From contig CAKPPW010000007.1 in the NCBI GenBank assembly GCA_934177995.1, positions 1 to 55,171 of the forward strand: DNA of 55,171 nucleotides, given 5' to 3'. Under the pieces are notes generated by a model. It made no database searches. It saw only the letters and a list, made by a program, of their open reading frames with translations, and was not told where the DNA came from. Position numbers and translations under genes: made by a program. Of this stretch, positions 7,285 through 15,704 are shown piece after piece. Positions within the stretch are counted from its first letter, which is position 1, and every line of letters starts with the position of its first letter. This stretch comes from an uncultured Bacilli bacterium (lineage in GTDB: Bacteria; Bacillota_I; Bacilli_A; RF39; UBA660).

Positions 7285-7686
7285 ATGTTAGAAAAGAATA
7301 ATTTAATAGTAATATATGGTAAAGCAGGAAGTTATAAATCAAGTTTAGGAGTATCATTACTTAATAACTATGATAATTCATGTTATATTAACTTGGAAAA
7401 GAATAGTCATATCAAGATAAATGATAGTATAAAAGTCTTTAGTGAAGTAGATAGTATTGATTTTATAAAGAAATGTATAAATGATTATAATGTGATATTA
7501 GTTGATTATTTGGAACAATTAGAAATAAACAAAGAAGAGTTATTAAAGTTAAAAGAATTAGTAAAAAGTGAGAATAAAACACTAGTGATAATATCTTGTT
7601 GTTCTACTAATAAAGAACTAATGAATAACGACCACTATAATGAATTAAAAGAAATTGCTGATTTAATGATATTAACTGATAAGTAG
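7285..7686 (+). CDS. Small RecA/DnaB-like P-loop ATPase, 133 aa
   Basis: A minimal RecA-fold ATPase. Walker A GKAGSYKSS is at about residues 12-20, a strand with CYINLEKN at about 35, and Walker B VILVDYLEQL at about 72-81. A sensor-like strand LVIISCCS follows. At 133 residues it lacks the N-terminal and oligomerisation regions of DnaB, RepA or RadA proteins, so it is either a stand-alone accessory ATPase or a remnant. The ribosome binding site AAAGGAATTG precedes the ATG. Its position in an element with its own polymerase and helicase suggests a DNA-maintenance role (inference). Confidence 0.62.
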   Translation: MLEKNNLIVIYGKAGSYKSSLGVSLLNNYDNSCYINLEKNSHIKINDSIKVFSEVDSIDFIKKCINDYNVILVDYLEQLEINKEELLKLKELVKSENKTLVIISCCSTNKELMNNDHYNELKEIADLMILTDK

Positions 7687-7703
7687 ATAAAGGAATTGAT
7701 ACT

Positions 7704-7781
7704 ATGGCTAAAATAAAATCAATTGAACTTGGACTATTAGATAATAAAGATATTGTTAGATTGAAAATAATAGATAAGTAA
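7704..7781 (+). CDS. Possible 25-aa peptide
   Basis: An ATG follows AAAGGAATTG and the same spacing as the gene before it, encoding 25 residues (MAKIKSIELGLLDNKDIVRL...) that end 2 bases before a perfect terminator. The binding site and position favour translation; the length does not allow any functional call. Confidence 0.35.
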   Translation: MAKIKSIELGLLDNKDIVRLKIIDK

Positions 7782-7783
7782 TG

Positions 7784-7810
7784 AAGATAGCACGACGCTA
7801 TCTTTAATTT
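7784..7810 (+). terminator. Intrinsic terminator
   Basis: AAGATAGC and GCTATCTT form a perfect 8-bp stem with a 5-base loop, followed by TAATTTT. Confidence 0.78.
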
Positions 7811-7840
7811 TGCTCCAAACTTATATATAGATAACGAAAG

Positions 7841-7890
7841 TTAACGATTTTGTACGATATTTAACGATTTTGTATGATTTTGTATGACTT
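7841..7890 (+). repeat. Tandem 20-bp direct repeats upstream of the HTH gene
   Basis: TTAACGATTTTGTAYGATWT occurs twice head to tail (7841-7860, 7861-7880), then a half unit TGTATGACTT. The core GATTTTGTAYGA recurs at 20- and 10-base intervals. The array ends 25 bases before the ATG of the MerR-like HTH gene, so it is a likely binding site for that protein, or iterons of an origin. Confidence 0.6.
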
Positions 7891-7914
7891 TTAACAATTA
7901 GGAGGAATTTATAT

Positions 7915-8187
7915 ATGAATACTGAACTTATCAGACTGAAAGAAATAAGTCATATCACTACACTAAGCACTGCAAGTTTAAGGACTTACATTAAAAAAGG
8001 AATTTTGAAAGGTATATTATTAGGTGGTAATTACTACATCCGGCCAAATGATTATATTGAATTTATGTTTAATTTAGAATGTGAGAGATTAGGAATAACA
8101 TCTGATGAAGCAAAAAGACTTATGAAAGATGAACTAGCAAATAAATTTGCTGAAATATCTAATAAAGTAAATAATACTAAAAATTAG
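7915..8187 (+). CDS. MerR/excisionase-like helix-turn-helix protein, 90 aa
   Basis: A small DNA-binding protein. LKEISHITTLSTASLRTYIKKGIL ... YYIRPNDYIEFM (about 5-50) is the winged helix of the MerR/excisionase class (helix, turn, RxYIKKG recognition helix, wing, then the D/E-YIEF helix typical of excise-type HTH_17). GGAGGAATTTATAT precedes the start. The gene sits between tandem 20-bp repeats and the serine recombinase at 8333. In IS607-type transposases a comparable HTH is fused to a serine recombinase domain; here the two are separate genes. It may regulate or direct that recombinase. Confidence 0.65.
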   Translation: MNTELIRLKEISHITTLSTASLRTYIKKGILKGILLGGNYYIRPNDYIEFMFNLECERLGITSDEAKRLMKDELANKFAEISNKVNNTKN

Positions 8188-8284
8188 GCTATGTACTTCT
8201 TTATTTTCTTGTATTAAAATAACCATTATGTCAAAAGTGTTAAAATTGGCAGAAACAGGTAAAAATGAGTAAAAAACTGAAATG

Positions 8285-8313
8285 TTTAAATAAAGGTTGG
8301 CTTATTTTATACT
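8285..8313 (+). promoter_or_regulatory. Promoter of the serine recombinase gene
   Basis: TTTAAA, 17 bp, TATACT, followed by AAGGAG and the ATG at 8333. Confidence 0.5.
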
Positions 8314-8332
8314 AAATAAGGAGTGAATTTAT

Positions 8333-9037
8333 ATGTTAAAAATCTATGGTGCAGTTAGAGTTAGCACTAAAAGGCAAAATTTAGAAAGACAGATTAGAAA
8401 TATCTTAGATAAGTACCCAAATGCTTACATAGTAAAAGAGACTTATACTGGTACGACTCTTAAAGGAAATAGAGAGTTAGATAAATTGGTTAATATAATC
8501 AAGAAAGATATATCTAATAATGATAAAGTATTGTTAGTTTTTGATGAGGTATCTCGTATGTCGAGAAATGCAGATGAGGGTTATGCTTTATATGAAGAAC
8601 TTTTTAATCTTGGTGTTAATATTGAATTTTTAAAAGACAATCACATCAATACTGATGTCTATAAAAAAGCAATGAGTATTGATATTCAAATGACTGGTAC
8701 TAATGTAGATATTATACTAGAAGCAGTTAAGAAGTATTTAATGGCTCTTGCCAAAGAACAGATTAAACTCGGCTTTCAAAAAGCCGAAGATGAAGTTAAC
8801 TATCTTCATAAGAGAACAAGCGAAGGTTTACTTACTGCTAAACTTAATGGAAAGCAAGTTGGAAGAGTTAAAGGTAAAAAGTACATAACTAAAAAAGAAA
8901 TCTCTTGTAAAGAGATTATTAGAAAAAATAGTAAAGACTTTAACGGAACTAATAGTGACGATGAGGTTATAAAGATTTGTGGTATATCAAGAGGTAGTTA
9001 TTACAAGTATAAGCGAGAGTTAAAAGAGGAATTTTAA
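8333..9037 (+). CDS. Small serine recombinase (resolvase/invertase family)
   Basis: Site-specific recombinase acting through a serine nucleophile. The N-terminal catalytic domain has YGAVRVSTKRQNLERQ (Ser at residue 10, with the following RQ), LLVFDEVSRMSRNADEG (the conserved D-x-x-SR-x-SR/N region, about 69-85) and the long helix EQIKLGFQKAEDEV. The C-terminus ends in a small DNA-binding tail (ISRGSYYKYKREL). At 234 residues it is longer than classical resolvases (about 185) but far shorter than large serine integrases, so it more probably resolves dimers or inverts a segment than integrates the element. Element 1 already has a tyrosine integrase. No crossover site was identified. Confidence 0.85.
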   Translation: MLKIYGAVRVSTKRQNLERQIRNILDKYPNAYIVKETYTGTTLKGNRELDKLVNIIKKDISNNDKVLLVFDEVSRMSRNADEGYALYEELFNLGVNIEFLKDNHINTDVYKKAMSIDIQMTGTNVDIILEAVKKYLMALAKEQIKLGFQKAEDEVNYLHKRTSEGLLTAKLNGKQVGRVKGKKYITKKEISCKEIIRKNSKDFNGTNSDDEVIKICGISRGSYYKYKRELKEEF

Positions 9038-9056
9038 TATATAATGTTATTGTAAA

Positions 9057-9088
9057 TTGGTATCAGTAATTATTATTATAGATACCAA
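9057..9088 (-). terminator. Terminator between convergent genes
   Basis: TTGGTATC and GATACCAA form a perfect 8-bp stem. On the minus strand it is followed by TTTAC, so it mainly serves the 9109 gene. Confidence 0.5.
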
Positions 9089-9108
9089 AAAGAGTGTAAG
9101 TTTGTAAT

Positions 9109-10314
9109 CTAGTTTTTCTTACACTTTTGAGCATATTTAATTCTTTGGTATTTTCTATCATAATGAATTTTTTCTATTAATGGTGTATAGGCTTTTTCGT
9201 CTTCTAAAAGATTATTACGTTCAGCTTTATATTTTTTCTGCTTATCTTCATTTTTTTGCTTTTTACATTTATTAATAACTTCGTCATATAATTTCATTTT
9301 GCAGTCATAACAAAGATGCTGATTATGTGCTATCATTTTATCACATTCTTCACAAGAATAATCTCTCATTATAGATTTTTTAATCGGTAGTATTTGTAAT
9401 AAATATTCAAAAGCTGTTAGAAAAGGATTTAATGATACATATCTAGTAGTCATAAAAGTAAGTTCTTTCCAAGGGGCTTCAGAAGTAGGAATATTAATAT
9501 TTTCTGGAAATATTATTTCTGTATTATTAGTAATTTCTATTTCTTCATTTAAATATTTTTGGAAATAATATATTAATAATTTAAAATAGTTATTAATCGT
9601 TTCTAATAATTCGAGTTTTGCTTCTTTTTCACTGTCAGTTAAATATAGTTTTTTTATATATTTATTTTCATATTCGTTTAATAAATATGGAAATGGTTTT
9701 AATAATTGGTTTAACCTATCAGTCCTTACATTAGCAATTCTGTTTTTTAGTGTATAAGCAAAATATACAATTAATGCTAGATTTACTAGTGGCAACAAAT
9801 TAATATCATATCGATAAAAATAATCAATAGATTTATAAAAGTCTGTAACATTATAACTATTAGTTCCAAATAATATATTTAAATTTTCGATGTTAAGATA
9901 TTCTAAATCACTATTTTCTTTTGTAGAATTGATTTTAGTACTTTTGTTAATATAATTTTCACTATAAAAGAAATTAGGTATGCCGTTTTCATTAAACCAT
10001 TCTATTAATACTTTTTTAATATTAGGTAAAAGTATTAATTCATTTAAATTAGAAAATATTTCTTTATTGTTATATTCTCTCTTATTCTTTAATGTTTTTT
10101 CTAATATTAAAGAAATATTAAAATGGACATTATTAGGTATATTCTTATAAATATTTCTACCTAAATCATTAATAGAAGCAAATATATTTTCTTTATTTTG
10201 CTTTTTTTCGTTTACAGAAATGTAATTAATGCAAGTTAGTATTGGTTGATTATTTTTTAAATCAAAGTGAATAAAGTACTTATTGTATTTTAAAGTTTTT
10301 AATACATCATTCAT
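9109..10314 (-). CDS. Unknown protein with C-terminal zinc ribbon, 401 aa
   Basis: No family recognised. About 300 residues of Asn/Ile/Tyr-rich helical sequence are followed by a clear zinc-ribbon-like knuckle CEECDKMIAHNQHLCYDCK (about 325) and a highly basic tail (KCKKQKNEDKQKKYKAERNN). The architecture of a long N-terminal domain plus zinc knuckle and basic tail is common in phage- and element-encoded regulatory proteins of Bacillota. The start is placed at 10314 (MNDVLKTL), since GAGGCG lies upstream of it; an ATG at 10329 has no site. It is divergent from the replication module, with tandem AAATTCTCGT repeats in its promoter region. It could be a repressor or DNA-binding control protein of replication (inference). 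Confidence 0.6.
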   Translation of the reverse strand: MNDVLKTLKYNKYFIHFDLKNNQPILTCINYISVNEKKQNKENIFASINDLGRNIYKNIPNNVHFNISLILEKTLKNKREYNNKEIFSNLNELILLPNIKKVLIEWFNENGIPNFFYSENYINKSTKINSTKENSDLEYLNIENLNILFGTNSYNVTDFYKSIDYFYRYDINLLPLVNLALIVYFAYTLKNRIANVRTDRLNQLLKPFPYLLNEYENKYIKKLYLTDSEKEAKLELLETINNYFKLLIYYFQKYLNEEIEITNNTEIIFPENINIPTSEAPWKELTFMTTRYVSLNPFLTAFEYLLQILPIKKSIMRDYSCEECDKMIAHNQHLCYDCKMKLYDEVINKCKKQKNEDKQKKYKAERNNLLEDEKAYTPLIEKIHYDRKYQRIKYAQKCKKN

Positions 10315-10366
10315 ACATAATCGCCTCATTGAATTATTATAAGTAAATATATAATTCGTGTCAAGA

Positions 10367-10386
10367 AATTCTCGTAAATTCTCGTA
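10367..10386. repeat. Tandem AAATTCTCGT repeats in the divergent promoter region
   Basis: Two exact 10-bp units head to tail lie about 50 bp upstream of the minus-strand zinc-ribbon gene and 150 bp upstream of the replication operon. A 10-bp period places both on one DNA face, consistent with a dimeric regulator site. The remaining intergenic DNA (10387-10536) contains a TGCTT/AAGCA hairpin close to the ribosome binding site of the next gene. Confidence 0.45.
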
Positions 10387-10536
10387 TATGTTTTTAAATC
10401 ATTTTACTCTATATATGTGATAATACTATTGTCTTCTGACAAATAGGCCTAAAAATAAGAAGATGAATAAAATCGGCGTGGTTATGTGACTAGTTTCTGT
10501 CAATGCTTATAAAAGCAGATAAGAAAGGAATGATGT

Positions 10537-10959
10537 ATGATGACAGATAAAGAAAGAAGTAAAATTGCATTAGAATTATTAAATTCTAAATTGCAAAATG
10601 ATGGGTATGGTTCTTTTAGAGATTTAGAAGACGGTACCTATGATGTAATTATTAGCCAAGTATATAGTTCAACAAATGCTAATGATAAGGAATTTTTTGG
10701 AATTAAAAGCACTATTGAAAGCGGAGATTATACAGGAGACTTCATTCTTGAATGTATTTATTTTAATGATGATGCATTTGAGAGAGGAGTTCAAAGAATT
10801 CGTAACATTTTAAGTTATTTTGGACTAGCAGATTTAACTAAGAATGATATTGATAATAATAATTATCTTGAAAGATTATCTGAAATTAAAGGAAAAACTG
10901 CAAAAATCACTATTGTATATGATGAGGATGTTAAAACATATGAATACCAACCTAGATAG
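10537..10959 (+). CDS. SSB-like protein (DUF669-type)
   Basis: Probably the single-stranded-DNA-binding protein of the element's replication module. The pattern GTYDVIISQV ... EFFGIKSTIESGDYTGDFILECIYF ... RGVQRIRNILSYFGL ... LSEIKGKTAKITIVYDEDVKTYEY matches the phage DUF669/SSB-like family: a beta-barrel with the central FxxxS...F..YF segment, a helix with FG, then final strands carrying a K-G-x-x strand. Length 140 is typical. AAAGGAATGATGT precedes tandem ATGs. The next gene begins inside its last codons, so polymerase translation is probably coupled to it. Confidence 0.62.
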   Translation: MMTDKERSKIALELLNSKLQNDGYGSFRDLEDGTYDVIISQVYSSTNANDKEFFGIKSTIESGDYTGDFILECIYFNDDAFERGVQRIRNILSYFGLADLTKNDIDNNNYLERLSEIKGKTAKITIVYDEDVKTYEYQPR

Positions 10960-12715
10960 TAGGTTAATATTCTTTGATTTTGAAGTCTTAAAATATGACT
11001 GGTTAGTAGTATTTAATTGCAATAACCAAGACAGCGTAATCGTGAATGACTGCAAAAGTCTTATTGACTTTATTAGCAGTCATTCCGACTACTATTTTGT
11101 CGGTTTTAATAATTACAGATATGACGATGTGATATGTCATAAAATTATTGAAGGCGAAAACCCATATAAAATTAATAATCAAATAATCGAAAATAGTATT
11201 CGATTTAATATCGATAAATATTTATATAAAAGCCTAGATTTATATCAAGACTTAAAACAAGTATCGTTAAAAAAGATTATGGCAAATTTAGGACTTAATA
11301 TTAAAGAATGTCCAATAGACTTTAAAATTAAAAGAAAATTAACAGATGAAGAATTAAATATAGTAATAGAATATTGTAGAAATGACATTAGTGCAACTAA
11401 ATATTTTTACCAATATAGGAAAGATTACTTTCAAACCAAATTTAAGATAATTGAAAAATTCGGTTTAAATGAAGACTGTATCAGACTTAATGAAAACCAA
11501 CTTGCTATTAAAATATTAGATTGTGAGTGGTATGAGAAATATAGTGATGAACTTACATATGACTATTGCGAAGATTTAAATTTAGATATTATTCCAAATG
11601 AAATTTTAGAATTTTACGGAAATATTGAATATGAATTTACCAAAGGTGTCCCATATGATGAACTTTCTAAATGTCAGTATGAATATGATTTATTAGGTTG
11701 TCCTACTACTTATGGCTTTGGTGGAATACATTCAGCTTATAGAAATATTACAGAACATAATAATATACTACAAATAGACTTTAGTTCATTCTATCCTACT
11801 ATTATGATTAACTATAATTATTTTAGTAGAGCGATAACTAACCGAGATAAATATAAGAAAATATACAATGACAGGATAGAATTGAAAAAAACTGATATTG
11901 AAACATCTAATGCATTTAAACTTATATTAAATAAGCCTTATGGTTGTATGAAAAATAGAGGCAATATTCTTGAAGACTTTAAAAATTGTAATGAAATTAC
12001 GATAAATGGTCAATTAATTATAACGCAACTTGTATTAGAACTTCAAAAATATTGCAAATTATTACAAACGAATACTGACTCAATAACTATTAAATATAAT
12101 GATTATGAGAAAGTAAAACCAATAATAAATGATTTTTGTCATCGATTTAAATTAGGTTATAGTGAACTAAAAATTAAAGATTTGTACCAAATTAACGTAA
12201 ATAATTATATTATTGTAGATGAGAATGATAATTTGAAATGCAAAGGTCCTTTCTTTAAAAATTATGAACCAAAACTAAATCGTGATATATATGTATCAAA
12301 CAGTTTATCAATTATTGATAAATGTCGTGTAGAAAGTCTTGTATATAATAAATCAGTTGAAGATGTTGTAAAAGAAGCATATGACAATAACGAAATTGAT
12401 AGGTTTCAACTTGTTGTATCTTATGGAAAAAAGAGTTTTGACGGTTGTTATTTGGAATATGACGACGATTTAATAGAACAACAGAAAGTATGCCGTGTAT
12501 TCGCTACAAAAGATAAAAATTATGGTTATATTTATAAGCATAAAATAGAATTCGATTGTATAGATGATGAATACATAAGAATACCTAGAAGTTTTGAGCA
12601 TAATTATGTATTTAATGATAATTTAGATAAGTTTGATAAAACTATACTAGATTTAGATTATTATATTCAATTATGCAAAGAAAATATACTTATTGAAGAA
12701 AGAGATGATGCATAA
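10940..12715 (+). CDS. Family B DNA polymerase of the element
   Basis: Replicative polymerase with proofreading. Counting from ATG 10940 (591 aa), exonuclease motif I is IFFDFEV (D13, E15), motif II GFNNYRYDD (about 55-63) and motif III YCRNDISATKYF (Y145, D149). Polymerase motif A is QIDFSSFYPTIM (D280), motif B NAFKLILNKPYG (K327, N331, YG 334-335) and motif C LLQTNTDSITI (D380). In motif C the usual DTDS reads NTDS, so the first aspartate is replaced while the metal-binding one is kept. It is shorter than cellular PolB and has no obvious terminal-protein insertions. The start at 10940 or 10928 lies within the SSB-like gene; the frame is open further upstream but that part overlaps fully. 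Confidence 0.85.
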   Translation: MNTNLDSRLIFFDFEVLKYDWLVVFNCNNQDSVIVNDCKSLIDFISSHSDYYFVGFNNYRYDDVICHKIIEGENPYKINNQIIENSIRFNIDKYLYKSLDLYQDLKQVSLKKIMANLGLNIKECPIDFKIKRKLTDEELNIVIEYCRNDISATKYFYQYRKDYFQTKFKIIEKFGLNEDCIRLNENQLAIKILDCEWYEKYSDELTYDYCEDLNLDIIPNEILEFYGNIEYEFTKGVPYDELSKCQYEYDLLGCPTTYGFGGIHSAYRNITEHNNILQIDFSSFYPTIMINYNYFSRAITNRDKYKKIYNDRIELKKTDIETSNAFKLILNKPYGCMKNRGNILEDFKNCNEITINGQLIITQLVLELQKYCKLLQTNTDSITIKYNDYEKVKPIINDFCHRFKLGYSELKIKDLYQINVNNYIIVDENDNLKCKGPFFKNYEPKLNRDIYVSNSLSIIDKCRVESLVYNKSVEDVVKEAYDNNEIDRFQLVVSYGKKSFDGCYLEYDDDLIEQQKVCRVFATKDKNYGYIYKHKIEFDCIDDEYIRIPRSFEHNYVFNDNLDKFDKTILDLDYYIQLCKENILIEERDDA

Positions 12716-14040
12716 TGAGTGGAAAAATAAAGAAAAGTAAAGAGAATAATGAGTCTGTTTTTGAGAAACAAAGAAAAAGAGATACAAATGCTTTCTTAAT
12801 TGAAACAGCAGATACTTTAATTGAGCAGATAAGAGCAGTTACTTTTAACGGTGTTACATACGTTTATGATGAAGAAAATGAAACATATATTACTGGTGAT
12901 GAAGATATTATTAAGATTGTAAATAAGTATTTTAAACTGACGAGTAAACAATATCGAGAATTACTTTATCAATTAAATTTAAGTGCACCTATGGCAGAAA
13001 ATAGTATTTGTTTCAGATTAAAAAATGGTACACTGATTAAAAATGCTGATGGTTTATATGAATTTACAAAAGATAAATCGATGTTCGCGCCTTTTACTTT
13101 AAATGTAGAATATAATGATAATGCTAACGATGAAATGGTTAATAAATTTTTAAATGATATATCTTCTAATAATGATGAAAAGAAAAATTCTTTAATCGAA
13201 CTAATCGGTAGTATATTCTTAGTTGAAAATACACCTTGTAAAATATTCTATCTCTATGGTCCAAGTGGTGCAAATGGTAAATCAACATTTACAAGTATGT
13301 TGAGGAACTTTTTTGGTCAAAATCTATCATCAAATATAGATATTGGTGGACTTCAAGATGATACAAATTTAAACCATCTTGTTGGAAAACTTATTAACAT
13401 AAGCGACGATGCTGATTTTAGTATATTAAAGTATGATAAGACTTCAAGAATGAAGTCTATCGCTAGTAATGAAACAATTACATTTAGACCAATTTATTCA
13501 TACCCAATAACTGCAAAATTCTTTTGTACTTTAATAGTTAGTTGCAATAACTTACCATTATTTGATGACAAATCTGGTGGTTTATCTCGTCGTCTAGTAA
13601 TATTGGAATTTTCAATGAAATTAGACAAAGGAGAACGTATTCCAAATATGGTAGAACTATTGAGTACTGAAAATGCTAAATCAACTATATTAAACTATGC
13701 AATTCAAGGAATGAACCAAATTATTAAAAATAATTATGAATTAACTGAAAGTGAGATTGTAAATAAAACAATGAACGATTACTATTTAGAAACAGATAAT
13801 GTAAGAAGTTTCTTAAAAGACACAAATATAGAAAATCAACTTGTTTCTGAAGTATATAAACAATATGAACGTTATTGCAAAGATGATATATCACAAGAAG
13901 CAGTAAAAAAGAATTTATTTGGCTCACGACTTAAAATGTATGGTTATATATCAAAAGTTACTACAACAAGTCAAAAAGGTAAAAAGACATCTAAAAGAAT
14001 ATATGTTAAAGATAAATCTAAAAACTATGTAAGTTTGTAA
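12715..14040 (+). CDS. Superfamily 3 (D5/P4-like) replicative helicase
   Basis: ATP-driven helicase typical of phages, satellites and plasmids. Walker A GPSGANGKST is at about 182-191, Walker B LINISDDADF at about 222-231, sensor strand TLIVSCNNLPLF and arginine-finger region GGLSRRLVILEF at about 290-301. A C-terminal winged-helix region follows (VYKQYERYCKDD ... KKNLFGSRLKMYGY). The first 150 residues have no recognisable primase motif, so initiation may rely on another primer source. ATG overlaps the TAA of the polymerase gene (TAATGA). SSB, polymerase and helicase form one operon, giving element 1 its own replisome. Confidence 0.85.
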   Translation: MSGKIKKSKENNESVFEKQRKRDTNAFLIETADTLIEQIRAVTFNGVTYVYDEENETYITGDEDIIKIVNKYFKLTSKQYRELLYQLNLSAPMAENSICFRLKNGTLIKNADGLYEFTKDKSMFAPFTLNVEYNDNANDEMVNKFLNDISSNNDEKKNSLIELIGSIFLVENTPCKIFYLYGPSGANGKSTFTSMLRNFFGQNLSSNIDIGGLQDDTNLNHLVGKLINISDDADFSILKYDKTSRMKSIASNETITFRPIYSYPITAKFFCTLIVSCNNLPLFDDKSGGLSRRLVILEFSMKLDKGERIPNMVELLSTENAKSTILNYAIQGMNQIIKNNYELTESEIVNKTMNDYYLETDNVRSFLKDTNIENQLVSEVYKQYERYCKDDISQEAVKKNLFGSRLKMYGYISKVTTTSQKGKKTSKRIYVKDKSKNYVSL

Positions 14041-14145
14041 TACATTCTTATAAAGATTACAAACTTACAAACAAATTGTTATTTAATGTACGTTTATAAA
14101 AAAACAAGTTATAATATACAATTACTTAAACTTAGGAGGTGTAAT

Positions 14146-14424
14146 ATGAGTTATCAAAAACTATATAGTATTATATCTAAACCTTGGTTAGATACTAACG
14201 AAATTAAAGAATTATGTAATTGTTCTACTTGCAGTGCTATTACTATAAGACAAGAAATAGAAGAAAAAGTAAAAGCAATGGGTAAACGATTACCAATATC
14301 TAATCATAAAGTAGTACCTACACAAATAGCACTTGAACATCTTGGTATTGATATTAACTATGTGTATGATATGGCAACTAAAGAATTAAATATGAAGAAT
14401 TTAGGTGTTATCAATGAGTGTTAG
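14146..14424 (+). CDS. Xis-like DUF3173-type protein
   Basis: A small helix-turn-helix-like protein of the kind found directly before tyrosine integrases in Bacillota elements. WLDTNEIKELCNCSTCSAITIRQEIEEKVKAMGKRLPISNHKVVPTQIALEHLGID shows the DUF3173 layout (helix, CSxxxA turn, long helix ending in G-x-x-LP, VPxxxALEHLGI). The ATG at 14146 follows CTTAGGAGGTGTAAT. It overlaps the integrase start by 11 bases, so both are translated together. A paralogue is encoded in element 2 (20385-20639). Likely directs excision (family inference). Confidence 0.68.
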   Translation: MSYQKLYSIISKPWLDTNEIKELCNCSTCSAITIRQEIEEKVKAMGKRLPISNHKVVPTQIALEHLGIDINYVYDMATKELNMKNLGVINEC

Positions 14425-15517
14425 GAAGATGAAACAACCTACCAAAGATGGTAGATGTTGGGTATTTGAAACAAGATATAATACTTTAACAAAGAAAAAT
14501 AAGAAATATACTTCAAAGAAGTATAAGACTAAAAAGGAAGCCCTAGAAGCAGAGAGGGTTTTCTTAATGGAATATGGAAATGTTGCTACTAATGATATGA
14601 CCTTTAAAAATCTATACGACAAATACTATGAATATCAGCAAGATAAAGTTAAAAGTACTACACTATATACTTATAGTGAACGAGTAAGATATTTAGATAT
14701 TATTATTAATGTTAAATTAACTAAGTTCGACTCTAATTGTTATAGTATGTGGCGAAAGGAAATGCAGAAATTAAATCTTAAAGATACAACCAAAAATGAT
14801 GCTCAAAAGTTTTTGAAAATATTGCTTAATTTTGCTACTAGGTGGTATGGTTTTAACTTTAATGAAGTGTACCCTAAAATAGTACCATTTAAAGACCCAA
14901 ATGAAGCACCAAAAGAAGAAATGCTATTCTTTACTTATGATGAATTTAAGAAATTCATAAGTGTAGAAAATGATTTAAGATATAAAGTAGCATTTGAAAT
15001 ATTATATTATTGTGGAACTAGAAGAGGCGAATTATTAGGACTTCTTTGGAAGTATGTAGATTTTGAAAAACACGAAATATCAATAAAACAGAATTTGGTA
15101 CCAGACCATACGCATAAGAATGATTATTTAATAACTTCACCAAAAACTAAAAGTAGTATAAGAACTATTCCAATGGCGAAAGTGTTAGAGGATGATTTAA
15201 AGCAGTTAAAAGAAGAAATGAAAAAAACATATGGTTTTAAAGAAGAATGGTATGTTCTCGGTTATGAAGAACCTTTGAGTAAATGGGCTTTAAGAGTTAG
15301 AAAAAATGGAAATTGTAAGAAAGCCGAAGTAAAACAAATAAGGCTTCACGACTTCAGACATAGTTGCGCTTCATTACTGATTAGTAAAGGTGCTAACATA
15401 ACATTAGTTGCTAGATATTTAGGACATGCTAAAATTGATGAAACTCTAAATACTTATAGTCATTTCTTTAAATCTGATTTAGATAATATCGTTTCTAAAT
15501 TAAATGACCTAGATTAA
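14414..15517 (+). CDS. int: Tyrosine integrase of element 1 (intact)
   Basis: Catalyses integration and excision at the CCCCCTGAAG core. A 367-residue Tn916/phage-type integrase: the N-terminal arm-binding domain (MSVRKMKQ..GRCWVFETRYNT...) is followed by a SAM-like core-binding domain (TFKNLYDKYYEYQQDKVK...) and a catalytic domain with R203 in CGTRRGELLGL, H312 and R315 in LHDFRHSCASLL, H338 in YLGHAK and Tyr348 in LNTYSHFF. All catalytic residues are present. ATG 14414 is chosen because the element-2 homologue starts with the same MSVRK sequence. A strong terminator follows. Confidence 0.95.
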   Translation: MSVRKMKQPTKDGRCWVFETRYNTLTKKNKKYTSKKYKTKKEALEAERVFLMEYGNVATNDMTFKNLYDKYYEYQQDKVKSTTLYTYSERVRYLDIIINVKLTKFDSNCYSMWRKEMQKLNLKDTTKNDAQKFLKILLNFATRWYGFNFNEVYPKIVPFKDPNEAPKEEMLFFTYDEFKKFISVENDLRYKVAFEILYYCGTRRGELLGLLWKYVDFEKHEISIKQNLVPDHTHKNDYLITSPKTKSSIRTIPMAKVLEDDLKQLKEEMKKTYGFKEEWYVLGYEEPLSKWALRVRKNGNCKKAEVKQIRLHDFRHSCASLLISKGANITLVARYLGHAKIDETLNTYSHFFKSDLDNIVSKLNDLD

Positions 15518-15535
15518 AAAATATGTTATAATTAA

Positions 15536-15570
15536 TGTAGTTTACGAAAGAAAAGTGTAAACTACATTTT
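15536..15570 (+). terminator. Integrase terminator
   Basis: TGTAGTTTAC and GTAAACTACA form a perfect 10-bp stem, followed by TTTTTAAAT. Confidence 0.8.
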
Positions 15571-15582
15571 TAAATATTTTGT

Positions 15583-15604
15583 ACGGCAAAAAAACGACAT
15601 TTTA
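15583..15604 (+). repeat. Arm-type repeat of element 1, right copy
   Basis: CGGCAAAAAAACGACATTT matches the left-end copy at 2118-2139 with one internal difference, 101 bp inside the middle core. A shorter related ACGGCAAACAT stands at 15692, next to the core. Confidence 0.6.
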
Positions 15605-15704
15605 TTTAAAAATATATAAAAATAGACCGAATTAGTAATTATTAAATATAAAAATACCTAATAATTACTGGGTATTCAGTGGTGGTAAGATACGGCAAAC
15701 ATGA

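Noticed and set aside
8333..9037. Serine recombinase as the integrase of element 1
   Set aside because: It is a small resolvase-type enzyme in mid-element; the intact tyrosine integrase lies beside the att core with matching arm repeats.
10940..12715. Element 1 as a pipolin
   Set aside because: The polymerase is family B but much shorter than primer-independent PolB of pipolins and carries full exonuclease motifs plus a separate SSB and helicase; the architecture does not match.
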